NCBI GenBank assembly: GCA_016719485.1
Contig: JADJZB010000021.1
Location: forward strand, 496,001-560,000
Direction of reading: 5' to 3'
Length of the DNA stretch: 64,000 nucleotides
From: Holophagales bacterium
Lineage (GTDB): Bacteria > Acidobacteriota > Thermoanaerobaculia > UBA5066
The notes below the pieces were generated by a model. That model worked only from the letters and a program-made list of their open reading frames with translations. It searched no databases and had not been told where the DNA came from. The position numbers were made by a program, and so were the translations under genes. Positions 36,501 through 44,908 of this stretch are shown here, piece after piece; position 1 is the first letter of the stretch; every line of letters starts with the position of its first letter.

Positions 36501-36724
36501 AGGAGCAGCCGATCGGCTGGGAGCCCGACCTGAACGACGGCGTCAGGCTCAACATCCGCCCCTTCGTCGAGGCCGACGTCCTCCGCAAGCGCCCGAACAT
36601 CAAGTGGGAGAAGGACCGCGGCAAGAACCCGCCCGGCGCGCCGTGGGGCGAGGAGCGGCTCAACGACCTCCACCTCACGCTCGACGAAAAGCGGAAGGCG
36701 CGGCAGAAGAAGGGGCGGAAGTGA
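33523..36724 (+). pseudogene. pglX: PglX, BREX adenine-specific DNA methyltransferase, broken by many frameshifts
   Basis: Starts at GTG 33523 behind GAGGAGGAGC. The first 500 residues are intact: SAM motif LDPCCGSGHFLVEM at about 275-288 and catalytic NVPY at 461-464 (normally NPPY). From about 35040 the homology hops between frames: QEWLSLVGFRQLRRRRLRES and LGPGAFSSISGVVV (frame change near 35040), an in-frame TAG near 35255, LPVTRYVG near 35660, NGNLLKVPFDRARW and PYSEDPTQWIF near 35815-35920, LLQVAVARLLGY and RPFIWHVWDGRKKDGFHALV in another frame, and EDPYDIFVRWKPLEEQP after 36410. The total span, about 1067 codons, is near full length, so this is not a truncation but one gene with at least seven indels or stops. 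Without PglX the system could not modify host DNA. Confidence 0.85.
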
Positions 36725-39048
36725 CCGGAGCGAAGAAGGCCCGGACGGTCCTCGACGCCCTCGTGGAGGCGGTCGGGCGCGGCGCGGCGGAGGTCTCGGA
36801 AGGGGCCGTCGGTCCTGCGGCCGTCCTCTGGACCGACAAGGAGCGGCAGTGGGAGCCGCTCCTCCCGGTGCTGAAGAAGCGCCTCCCGTCTCTCCTCGTC
36901 CTCGGGAGCTGGGCGCCCACGGAGCGGACGGGGCCGGCCACCTGGCTCCGGTGCGTCCTCGGCGGGACGCTTCCCGAGGCGGCACTCCCGGATTGGGCCG
37001 TCCCGGTCCTCTACCTGCCGGAGGTGAGCCGGGCCGACCTGCGCGCCGTGGAGGAGTGCCCGCGCCCGTTGCAGCCGCTCGCGGAGCTCCAGTACCGCGG
37101 CGTCTTCTTCTCGCAGAAGAACGGGAAGGACTGGACCGTCCGCGCGTTCCTCGAGTCGGACGGCGGGCTCGGCCTCGACGTGGCCCACGACGAGGCGACG
37201 GGACGGGCGATGCTCGCGGCGGTTCTCCCGCTGGCCGAGCGCACCGTGCAGAGCCTGGCGGGGAAGAGGCTCGAGGCGATCGACTTCAACGAGATGGTGG
37301 CGCCCGACGTGGTCAAGAGCCTCCTCTCGTGGATGAGCGACCCGAAGGGGACGAAGGGGTCCTGGGCCGCGGAGCGGTGGAAGGCGTTCGTCCACGAGTG
37401 CAAGGAGACGCTCCGGTTCGACCCGGGGCGCGACGGCGAGCTGGACGCGGCAGAGAGGATGGGCAGCCGGGACGGCGGCTGGGAGACGGTGTGGGAGCGA
37501 TTCGAGGAAGCGCCCCAGAACTACCCGGGAGTCGTCCCGCTGCTCGAGAAGGCCGAGCCGAAGCGGAGCGCGGGCGATCTCTTCCACAAGCCGGAGTCGT
37601 GGCCGGGCGCGACGGACCGCGAGGAGGACGCCCTGCGGGCCGACCTTCTCGCGCTGACCGATGCGGCGCCGCTGGCGGCCGCGAAGAAGCTGGCCGAGCT
37701 GGAGACCCGGCACGGCGCGCGGCGCGGATGGCTCTGGGCGAGGCTCGGGCGGGCGCCCCTGGCCGTCGCGCTCGAGCACCTCGCCGCGGTCGCGGTGGCG
37801 GCGCCGGTCGCGGGGGCGACCGCTGCCGATCTTGCCGAGGCGTGGGCCGGTGGCGGCTGGAAGGTGGACGCGGCGGCTCTCCGCGCCCTCGCGGCGGTGG
37901 AGAAGGCGCCCGACGTGAAGGCCGTTCACGCGGCGCTTCGCGCCGTCTACCTCTCGTGGCTCGACGCGGGCGCGCGGCGTCTTCAGGAGCTTTCGGGGAA
38001 GGGCCTTCCCGTGGCCGAGGCGCTCGCCGCGCCCGATACCGGGACGTGCGTCCTCTTCGCTGACGGTCTTCGCTTCGACGTGGCGCGGGCGCTGGAAGCG
38101 CGCCTCTCGGACGGCGGCGCGAGCGTCAACGTCGGGTGGCGCTGGGCGGCGCTTCCGACCGTGACGGCGACGGCGAAGCCGGCGGTCTCACCCGTCGCGA
38201 CGGGCCTCCTCGGGGGGCCGGCGGCGGAATTCCAGGCGGCGACGGCCGACGGCAAGCCGCTGACGCCCGACCGCTTCCGGAAGCTCCTCGACGGCGCGGG
38301 CATTCAGGTGCTGTCGGGCGAGGCGACGGGAGATCCGGCGGGCCGCGCCTGGACCGAGGCGGGGACGCTCGACAAGGTTGGGCACGACCAGGGGGCGAAG
38401 CTGGCGCGGCGCGTGGCGGAAGAGGTGCGCGAGCTCGCCGGCCGGGTGCAGGCCCTCCTCGACGCCGGCTGGCGCGAGGTGCGGGTCGTCACCGACCACG
38501 GCTGGCTCCTCCTTCCCGGCGACCTCCCGAAAGTCGATCTCCCTAAGTTCCTCGCCGAGAGCCGCTGGGGGCGCTGCGCGGCGCTCAAGGAGAGCGTCAC
38601 CCCGAACCTCCCGCTCGTCCCCTGGCGCTGGGACCCAGCCGTCTGGGTCGCCGTCGCTCCCGGCGTCGCGACTTTCTACAAGGGGATGGAGTACGCCCAT
38701 GGCGGCGTCAGCCTCCAGGAGTGCGTCATCCCGGTCGTCACCGTCCGCGCGACGGCGGGAGCGGGTTCGGCCGGGAAGATCGGCGCCGTGAAGTGGACAA
38801 GCCTGCGGTGCAAGGTGAGCGTCGAGGGCGCCGCTCCGGGCTCGCGGGTGGACATTCGGCAGAAGGTCGGCGATGCCTCCACCTCCGTCCTCGCGAAGGA
38901 AGCGGCCACGCTCAAGGGTGGAGACGCCGAGGTCGCCCTCTACGCGAGTGACGAGCACGAGGGTGCGGCGGCCTTCGTCGTCCTCCTCGGGCCGGATGGA
39001 AGCCCGATGGCGAAGGTGCAGACCGTGGTGGGTGGGGGCGAGGGATGA
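36721..39048 (+). CDS. pglZ: PglZ, BREX alkaline-phosphatase-superfamily protein
   Basis: 775 residues from GTG 36721, overlapping the pglX stop as GTGA. The PglZ core has metal-ligand motifs CVLFADGLRFDVARAL at about 441-456, RVVTDHGWLLLPG near 587-600 and YAHGGVSLQECVIPVV near 657-672. Family members resemble alkaline phosphatase and phosphodiesterase folds; PglZ is required for BREX restriction and modification, and nuclease activity has been reported for some homologues. The frame is intact over its whole length. The last 60 residues form an added beta domain. It is followed after 31 bp by the toxin gene. Confidence 0.9.
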   Translation: MTGAKKARTVLDALVEAVGRGAAEVSEGAVGPAAVLWTDKERQWEPLLPVLKKRLPSLLVLGSWAPTERTGPATWLRCVLGGTLPEAALPDWAVPVLYLPEVSRADLRAVEECPRPLQPLAELQYRGVFFSQKNGKDWTVRAFLESDGGLGLDVAHDEATGRAMLAAVLPLAERTVQSLAGKRLEAIDFNEMVAPDVVKSLLSWMSDPKGTKGSWAAERWKAFVHECKETLRFDPGRDGELDAAERMGSRDGGWETVWERFEEAPQNYPGVVPLLEKAEPKRSAGDLFHKPESWPGATDREEDALRADLLALTDAAPLAAAKKLAELETRHGARRGWLWARLGRAPLAVALEHLAAVAVAAPVAGATAADLAEAWAGGGWKVDAAALRALAAVEKAPDVKAVHAALRAVYLSWLDAGARRLQELSGKGLPVAEALAAPDTGTCVLFADGLRFDVARALEARLSDGGASVNVGWRWAALPTVTATAKPAVSPVATGLLGGPAAEFQAATADGKPLTPDRFRKLLDGAGIQVLSGEATGDPAGRAWTEAGTLDKVGHDQGAKLARRVAEEVRELAGRVQALLDAGWREVRVVTDHGWLLLPGDLPKVDLPKFLAESRWGRCAALKESVTPNLPLVPWRWDPAVWVAVAPGVATFYKGMEYAHGGVSLQECVIPVVTVRATAGAGSAGKIGAVKWTSLRCKVSVEGAAPGSRVDIRQKVGDASTSVLAKEAATLKGGDAEVALYASDEHEGAAAFVVLLGPDGSPMAKVQTVVGGGEG

Positions 39049-39062
39049 GACGCTTGACTTTC

Positions 39063-39078
39063 TTAACCCATAGGTTAA
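39063..39078. promoter_or_regulatory. Palindromic operator in front of the TAC module
   Basis: TTAACC-CATA-GGTTAA, perfect 6-bp arms, sits immediately upstream of the toxin start and 14 bp after the pglZ stop. TTGACT at 39054-39059 just before it could be a -35 element. Placement and AT-richness fit autoregulation by the antitoxin's helix-turn-helix, the usual arrangement in HigBA-type loci. This would give the module a promoter separate from the BREX operon. Confidence 0.6.
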
Positions 39079-39079
39079 C

Positions 39080-39481
39080 GTGAGGCTCCGGGTCGTACGG
39101 AAGGCCCGGTGGAGTGTTCTGACTCCAGTCGGGGAGGACCGGCGGTGCGGGTTGCTCGATTTTCTGGAGAGCCTCTCCGGCGAGGTCGCCGGGGACGCCG
39201 AGCGAATCGGCCGCAGGCTACAGCTCCTCGCGGAGGCAGGTTCGATCCGCAACGAGCACCACTGCCGGCCGGTGGGCCGGGAGGGCATCTTCGAACTCAA
39301 AGGGACCTGGGTCCGCATCTTCTACTTCAACTTCGAGGGGCAGCTCATCGTCTGCTCCCACGGCGTGTTGAAGCCGAAGAAGAAACAGGTGCTGGCGGAG
39401 GCCAAGCGGGCCGTTCGTCTGCGTGACGAGGTCGCTCGCGCCGTACGCGAGGGGTCGCTCCTGATCGAGGAGGAAAGCTAA
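39080..39481 (+). CDS. RelE/HigB-superfamily (Gp49-like) toxin of a TAC module
   Basis: 133 residues from GTG 39080. The ParE/RelE-type core is visible: LDFLESLSGEVAGDAERIGRRLQLLAEAG (split here into helices), IRNEHHCRPVGREGIFELKG, TWVRIFYFNFEGQLIVCSHG and LKPKKKQVLAEAKRAVRLRD. Such toxins cut mRNA at the ribosome. The start codon is adjacent to the palindrome and lacks a ribosome-binding site, so a leaderless or slightly different start is possible. The stop overlaps the antitoxin ATG as TAATG, toxin first, as in HigBA loci. Confidence 0.8.
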   Translation: MRLRVVRKARWSVLTPVGEDRRCGLLDFLESLSGEVAGDAERIGRRLQLLAEAGSIRNEHHCRPVGREGIFELKGTWVRIFYFNFEGQLIVCSHGVLKPKKKQVLAEAKRAVRLRDEVARAVREGSLLIEEES

Positions 39482-39867
39482 TGACGGAGTCGACGTTCAA
39501 GGAGTTCTTCCGGAAGGCCGAGGAGAGCCTGGCCTACCACGTCGAGGGTTCCATCCTCGACTTCACGGAAGACCTCTGTCGGGTCATGGCCGAAAAGGAC
39601 GTTTCGAGGGCCGAGCTGGCCCGCCGCATCGGGACGTCTCCGGCCTACGTCACGAAGATCCTTCGGGGCACCTCGAACTTCACTCTCTCCTCGATGGTCC
39701 GCGTCGCGATGGCCCTCGGCTGCGACCTCCGCATTCACCTCTCACCGCGAGGATCCATGACGCACTGGAAGGACGATCTCCCGCCCCTGGCCGTGTCCGA
39801 GGCTACCGCCAATGCGGGCGCCGTCGTCCGGGCCGCCGCGGGCGTCTGCCTCATCGAGGCGGCGTGA
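39481..39867 (+). CDS. HigA-type XRE antitoxin with C-terminal tail
   Basis: 128 residues from ATG 39481. The Cro/C1 helix-turn-helix is at about 31-85 (LCRVMAEKDVSRAELARRI, GTSPAYVTKILRGTSNFTL, MVRVAMALGCDLRIHL). About 43 residues follow the DNA-binding domain (GSMTHWKDDLPPLAVSEA and a hydrophobic end AVVRAAAGVCLIEAA). In toxin-antitoxin-chaperone systems a short aggregation-prone tail of this kind makes the antitoxin depend on a SecB-like chaperone, and the next gene encodes a SecB-like protein. The antitoxin should bind the palindrome at 39063-39078 and neutralise the toxin. The chaperone dependence is inference. Confidence 0.82.
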   Translation: MTESTFKEFFRKAEESLAYHVEGSILDFTEDLCRVMAEKDVSRAELARRIGTSPAYVTKILRGTSNFTLSSMVRVAMALGCDLRIHLSPRGSMTHWKDDLPPLAVSEATANAGAVVRAAAGVCLIEAA

Positions 39868-39868
39868 C

Positions 39869-40326
39869 ATGCAGACCGCAGCTTTGCAGGCGGAGCGGAC
39901 ATTCGTCACGGGAATCGAGATCCGGCTCTCTGAGGGCCCGGCGCCGGGGCCTTCGCCCCAGGTGACGATCCAGGCGCAGACCGGCCTCGCCGACCTCGAA
40001 GAGCCGAACCGGTGGCGAGCTGATCTCGCGATCGTAGTTCGACCGGCCGATGAGCAGCCCCCGCTCCTACCAGATCGCCATGTCGGTCTCAGGCATCTTC
40101 CGCGTCGTCGCCGAGATGGAGCCCGGCCGCGGCACGGCGGCTCGCATTCGTCAACGGGATGTCGATCCTGTATTCCTCCATCCGCGAGACCGTGCTCCTC
40201 CTGACCGGCCGCTTTCCGGCGGGGCCTTTCGTCCTTCCGACGCTCTCCTTCGTCGACGAATACGACCGCCTCGCGCCCCTTAAGGTTGCCGAGAGCCCCG
40301 CGCCCTACGGAGAGAGGAAGAAATGA
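39869..40326 (+). CDS. SecB-like chaperone of the TAC module, frameshifted
   Basis: Starts at ATG 39869, one base after the antitoxin stop. Three frame segments together give a SecB-type protein of about 150 residues: MQTAALQAERTFVTGIEIRL to LAIVVRPADEQ (frame of 39869), SYQIAMSVSGIFRVVAEMEP (about 40065-40125), and LAFVNGMSILYSSIRETVLL then RFPAGPFVLPTLSFVDEY (40141 onward). The last segment has the SecB signature (N-x3-IL-x3-RE, PPxNF-like PTLSFVD). The final frame ends at TGA 40324-40326, overlapping the brxL ATG as ATGA, which shows the reading frame is real. Indels lie near 40055 and 40130. It would hold the antitoxin in a soluble state. Confidence 0.7.
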
Positions 40327-42369
40327 CGCTCGACAGGATCGACGAGGTCGCGGCGAAGGCGTTCGAGGGATACGTCGTCCGGAAGGACCTCGTCCGCAAG
40401 CTCGGCCGGCTCTACCCGGTGCCCACGTACGTCGTGGAATTCCTCCTCGGCCGCTACTGCGCGAGCACAGACCCGGAGGAGATCGAGGAAGGGCTGAAGC
40501 TCGTCCAGGAGCAGCTCGGGAACCGGACCGTCCGGGCCGGCGAGGAGGAGCTCTTCAAGGCGAAGGCGCGCGAGAAGGGCTCGGTCAAGATCATCGATGT
40601 CGTTCGAGCCCGCCTCGACGCGAAGGACGACTGCTTCCTGGCCGAGCTGCCGAGCCTGCGGCTCAAGGACGTGAGGATCGAGGACGCTCTCGTCTCGAAG
40701 AACGACCGGATGCTCACCGGCGGCTTCTACGCGGAGGTGACCCTCGGCTACGACGCGGTGATCGCGCAGGAGCAGGGGGGGCGGCCGTTCGGCGTGAACG
40801 CGCTTCGCGAGATCCAGCTCTCGACGGTCGACGTCCTCCCGACCCTCCGGCGCGGCCGGGCGCTCTTCAACACGGAGGAGTGGAAGGCGTTCCTCCTTCG
40901 GAGCGTCGGCTTCGAGCCCGAGAAGCTGACAGACCGGGCGAAGGACATGCTCCTCCTCCGGATGGTCCCGTTCGTCGAGCGGAACTACAACCAGGTGGAG
41001 CTGGGGCCGCGCGGCACGGGCAAGAGCCACCTCTTCCAGCAGGTCTCGCCCTACGCCCGCCTCGTTTCCGGCGGGAAGACCACCGTCGCGCAGATGTTCG
41101 TGAACCTCGCGAACGGGCAGCGCGGCCTCGTCTGCCAGTACGACGTCGTCTGCTACGACGAGATCTCGGGCGTCTCGTTCGACCAGAAGGACGGCGTCCA
41201 GATCATGAAGGGGTACATGGAGTCGGGGGAGTTCGCGCGCGGCAAGGAGAGCATCCGAGCCGACGGCGGCATCGTCATGGTGGGAAACTTCGACGTCGAC
41301 GTGACCCACCAGCAGAAGGTCGGGCACCTCCTCGGGCCGATGCCGCCCGAGATGCGAGACGACACGGCCTTCATGGACCGCATCCACTCCTACGTCGCCG
41401 GATGGGACATCCCGAAGCTCAACCACCTCGAGCACTTCACCGACCACTTCGGCCTCGTCAGCGACTTCCTCACGGAATGCTGGCACCGCCTCCGTCAGGA
41501 GAGCCGCGCGCTCCCTCCAGGACCGGGTCCGCTGGGGCGGCGCCCTGAGTGGCCGAGACCTGACGAGCGTGCAGAAGACGATCAGCGGCCTCATGAAGCT
41601 GATTTCGCCCGACCCGGAGGCGCCCGTCTCCGACGCCGACCTCGAGTGGGCCGTCCACCTCGCCCTCGAGTGCCGGCGGCGCGTCAAGGAGCAGCAGAAG
41701 CGGATCGGCTCGGCGGAATTCCGTGCGACGCAGTTCAGCTACGTCCTCGGCGAGAGCGGCGTCGAGAAGTTCGTCTCGACGCCCGAGCTCCAGAGCGAGG
41801 ACACGGTCGGCTCCGACCCGCTCCCGCCCGGCCAGATCTGGACGATCGGCCCCGGCGGCCCCGACGACGGCACCGGCCTCTACCGGATCGAGGTGACGGA
41901 AGGCCCCGGCTCGGGTGTGCGAATCCTCAACCAGCCCTCTCCGCCCCCCTTCAAGGAGAGCCTCCGCTACGCCGAACAGAACCTCTACGCGAACGCCAAG
42001 CGCCTCGTCGGCGACCGCGACCCGCGCACCCACGAGTTCTCCGTCCAGCTACGCGCCTTCGACGCGGTGAAGTCCGGAGCGAACCTCGGCGTCGCCGCCC
42101 TCCTTGCCCTCTGCAGCTCGCTTCTCCAGAGGAGCCTCAAGGGCGGCCTCGTCGCCGTCGGCAGCCTCAACCTCGGCGGCTCCGTCGACCCGGTCTTCAA
42201 CCCCGTCGACATCGCCGAACTGGCGATCGAGAAGGGCGCGCGGATCCTGCTCATGCCGGTATCGGCGCGACGGCAGCTCATTGACCTGCCCGACGACAAG
42301 GCAACGAAGGTGGACATCCAGTTCTACGGGGATGCGCGGGAGGCTTTGATGAAGGGGTTGGGGGAGTGA
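40323..42369 (+). CDS. brxL: BrxL, Lon-like/AAA+ BREX protein, one frameshift
   Basis: About 682 residues when joined. The N-terminal part from ATG 40323 has the BrxL opening (DRIDEVAAKAFEGYVVRKDLV split around residue 10), Walker A LGPRGTGKSHLF near 226-237 and Walker B VVCYDEISG near 277. The frame shifts at about 41490-41510. The C-terminal part (DRVRWGGALSGRD, then QKTISGLMKLISPDPEAPV onward) carries the Lon-like region FDAVKSGANLGVAALLALC and LKGGLVAVGSLNLGGSV, ending at TGA 42369. BrxL forms ring-shaped DNA-binding assemblies and is needed for phage restriction in some type 1 systems. The indel is in CGCGCG-type sequence, so an error is possible. Confidence 0.85.
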
Positions 42370-43487
42370 CGGCAGCTCCGCCGGGACCCGCTCCGGGCAG
42401 GTCGCTGCGTGCCGTCGTCTGCGTTCCGGGCATCGACATGGGCGACGCGGTCGAGAGCAAGACGCTGGTTGCTCTCGGCTCTCGGGACGCGAGGTACCAG
42501 GCATTGCGTGCGAATGAACCGGGGCTGGGAGCCTTCCTGGACCGCTTCGGAACGATGTTCGGAGAGCGGGTTACGCCAACTCTCATCGCTCGTTTCGAAG
42601 CGGGGAGTCGCCCGACGGCGGAGGAGGTCATCAGCTTTCGGAATGCCATCGCCCTCCCGGTGCTGCTGAAGGCCTGGGCTGACCTGTCGAGAAGCAGACA
42701 GAATGCCGGGGCGCTCTTCGCCGAGTACTTCGAGATTCACCCGGCAATGACCTCAAGCGACGGTCAGAGCGTCGTCGTCAACGCGGAGGCCTATCGCGAC
42801 CTCAGGTTCGGACTGGGAGGATTCCACGGGCAGGCTCCGGCGGCGATTGATCCCCGGCACGTGAAGGCAACCTTCGATCCCCTCCTTCGGACAGCCCTGG
42901 TTGCCCTTCTGGATGCCGAGTCGCTGAGCGAAGAGCCCGAGAGGTTCAGGCAGCGCGTCCTCACATCGATGAAGTTTGCGATGCGTGCGATGCGAGCGCC
43001 GTCCGACAGCCTCTCCGACACGTCGGACTGGGCAGCCATGGTCTCGATGTGGGTGTCTGCGTTTGAGGCGCTGAGTCATCCCGGAGGTGACGCGAAGGTC
43101 GACTTCCCGGAAGTGAGCAGCCGTATCAAGAAGACGCCGTGGATCTCGCAGGAGCTGACGGATCTCAAACACCAAGCGATCAACCGGAAGCCCGGCGAAC
43201 TCACGACGCTCCCCGTTCAGACCTACGGTCGGATCTACAAGCTACGGAACGACTGTCTTCACGGCGTTCGCCACTTCCAGAGTGGCGGCCTCGAGGAGGA
43301 CCAAGATGCAGCCTGGGGACAGCTCCAGATTCAGGCGCCCGTGCTCTATCGGTCAGTTCTGTTGTCTAGCCTCGCGGATGCCGGCCACTGCGAGGGTTGG
43401 GAAGATAGCGGCGACCCCCTGACGGGATGGCGCCAGCGGGAGTTCGAGGCGCCGCTCTTCAAACCGTGGGCCGACCGCGACGAATAG
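42366..43487 (+). CDS. BREX-linked protein with HEPN-type C-terminal domain, candidate RNase
   Basis: 373 residues from GTG 42366, overlapping the brxL stop as GTGA, so it belongs to the BREX operon. The N-terminal 230 residues are unfamiliar. The C-terminal third has the helix pattern of ApeA-like HEPN domains: MVSMWVSAFEALSHPGGD followed by IYKLRNDCLHGV, where R294-N-x3-H299 is the Rx4H catalytic motif with the usual polar residue after Arg. HEPN proteins in defence loci are commonly metal-independent RNases. There is no signal peptide or membrane segment. Assignment rests on the motif and helix spacing only. Confidence 0.65.
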   Translation: MTAAPPGPAPGRSLRAVVCVPGIDMGDAVESKTLVALGSRDARYQALRANEPGLGAFLDRFGTMFGERVTPTLIARFEAGSRPTAEEVISFRNAIALPVLLKAWADLSRSRQNAGALFAEYFEIHPAMTSSDGQSVVVNAEAYRDLRFGLGGFHGQAPAAIDPRHVKATFDPLLRTALVALLDAESLSEEPERFRQRVLTSMKFAMRAMRAPSDSLSDTSDWAAMVSMWVSAFEALSHPGGDAKVDFPEVSSRIKKTPWISQELTDLKHQAINRKPGELTTLPVQTYGRIYKLRNDCLHGVRHFQSGGLEEDQDAAWGQLQIQAPVLYRSVLLSSLADAGHCEGWEDSGDPLTGWRQREFEAPLFKPWADRDE

Positions 43488-43719
43488 CGCCGCGTCCTCG
43501 TCGATCGCCCGTCGGTGGTCTCTGTCCTCTGTTTCGTCGGACTTTAGGCTGGATCAGCCGTCACACGCCGAACCCGCACTACTGAAACGTCCCGCCCAGA
43601 AAAAGTGACTACAGGTTCACTAACACGCCGGCGGTCCCTTCTGAACCGCTATGGGTTCTCCGAGGATCCTCGGGCGGGAAAGCGAACGCGCACTCCCGTT
43701 CTCGCCCGGGGTCGCGACG

Positions 43720-44384
43720 TCAAGGACCCTGCAGCCCCGTCCAGAGGAACCACGCCCCCATGGCGAGCAGGAACACCTGCGAGAGGCGGTTCACGAAGGC
43801 GCGGTGTCTCGCGAGGGAGCTCGTCGGCGAGGGAGACGCCGAGGAGGGCGGGGGGCGGTGCCGAGGCCGAAGAGGGCGAGGGCGGCGGCGCCCTCGAGCG
43901 GCCCGCCGCGAGCGACGGCCCCGATGACGGCCGAGTAGAGGAGGCCGCAGGGGAGAAGGCCCAGGAAGAGGCCGATGGCGAAGGGGTGGCCGGGGACGCG
44001 TCCCTTCAGCCGGGCCGCCACCTTCGCGAAGAGGCTCCCGCCGGTTGCGAGGCCGGGCACGAGGTCGGAGAGGGCGACGACGGCCCAGAGGACGAGGACG
44101 CCGCCCGCGACGACGGAAGCGGCGCGCTGGATGCCCAGGAGCGCACCGGCGAGCTGGACGACCCCGCCGAGGGCGCCCGCGAGGGCACCGAGGATCGCGT
44201 ACGTCAGGACCCTGCCGAGCGTGTACCAGAGCTGGGCGGCGAATGCGGCGCGCCGGCCCCCCTCGGGAGGTGCATACCGCCTCGAGACGAAGAGGACGAA
44301 CGGCGAGCACATCCCCACGCAGTGCCCGAAGCCGCCGAGGAGGCCGAGCGTCAGGAAGCCGAGGAGGCTGACCGACTCGATCAA
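43720..44384 (-). CDS. Sulfite exporter TauE/SafE-like (DsbD-type) membrane protein, frameshifted
   Basis: From ATG 44384, overlapping the upstream stop as ATGA. About six membrane segments; GGFGHCVGMCSPFVLF carries the GHCxGMC motif of the small TauE-like proteins found in cbb3 oxidase clusters, and LPCGLLYSAV has a second Pro-Cys pair. The C-terminus is in other frames: two compensating indels near 43830 and 43852, both in C/G runs, restore ARHRAFVNRLSQVFLLAMG and the end WFLWTGLQGP at 43722. The Cys pairs suggest copper or thiol handling for oxidase assembly. Homopolymer errors are the likely cause of the shifts. It is the last gene of the respiratory operon. Confidence 0.75.
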
Positions 44385-44901
44385 GTCGGGGGGGCGTCCC
44401 CGGGCGGCGTCAGGTCGAGCCGGAAAAGGACTCTCCGGGGCTTGCCGGAGGCCGTCCCTTCGACGGTCGCGAACCAGCGCCGCTTCCCGCTCTTGCAGAG
44501 GGGGAGGACGGCCTCCGCCTCAAGCCATCCGTCAGCGCCGGGAACGAGTGTGTAGCGGTGGTCGCCCATCGGCATCGACATCTCGAACGAGATGCGGGTC
44601 GCCTCCAGCGCCACGGGACCGGCATCGGACTCGGCGCGGACGCGGTACCGGTTCTTCGCGAATCCGAGGATCGGTCGGGGAGAAACCGAGAGGACGAGCC
44701 GGACGTCCCCCAGGTCGACGGAAGCGTCGGCGAGGGTGACGTCCGGCAATGCGGCTTCAGTGGCGGGGTCGACGGCCCGGCGGGCGGGGGCCGCGTCGCC
44801 GGGGCCGGGCTCGACAGGGCGGCTTCGTCCGCAGGCCCCCAGACCCCGCCCGCGATGAGGGCGAGGACGACCAGGCCGAGCAGGGTCTCGCGGAGCTTCA
44901 C
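44381..44901 (-). CDS. Periplasmic FixH/YtkA-like protein, frameshifted
   Basis: The N-terminus from 44901 is an uncleaved or cleaved signal segment (MKLRETLLGLVVLALIAGGV). The rest reads in another frame: EAALPDVTLADASVDLGDV, then ISFEMSMPMGDHRYTLVPG, AVLPLCKSGKRRWFATVEG and RRVLFRLDLTPPG. The shift falls between about 44790 and 44830 in a CCGGCC-rich segment. The SMPMGDH motif, a Met/His cluster on a beta-sandwich, resembles copper-site motifs of YtkA- and FixH-like accessory proteins. It sits between actF and the TauE-like gene, suggesting a role in oxidase metal delivery, which is inference. Confidence 0.6.
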
Positions 44902-44908
44902 GACGGGA

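Noticed and set aside
28732..43487. BREX locus as an integrated element with flanking attachment repeats
   Set aside because: I compared 28581-28731 with 43488-43719 by eye and found no shared direct repeat, integrase or tRNA.
43488..43719. Possible gene in the gap after the BREX operon
   Set aside because: Only short palindromes (such as CCGAGGATCCTCGG at 43660-43673) and no frame with homology or a ribosome-binding site; I see nothing else in it.
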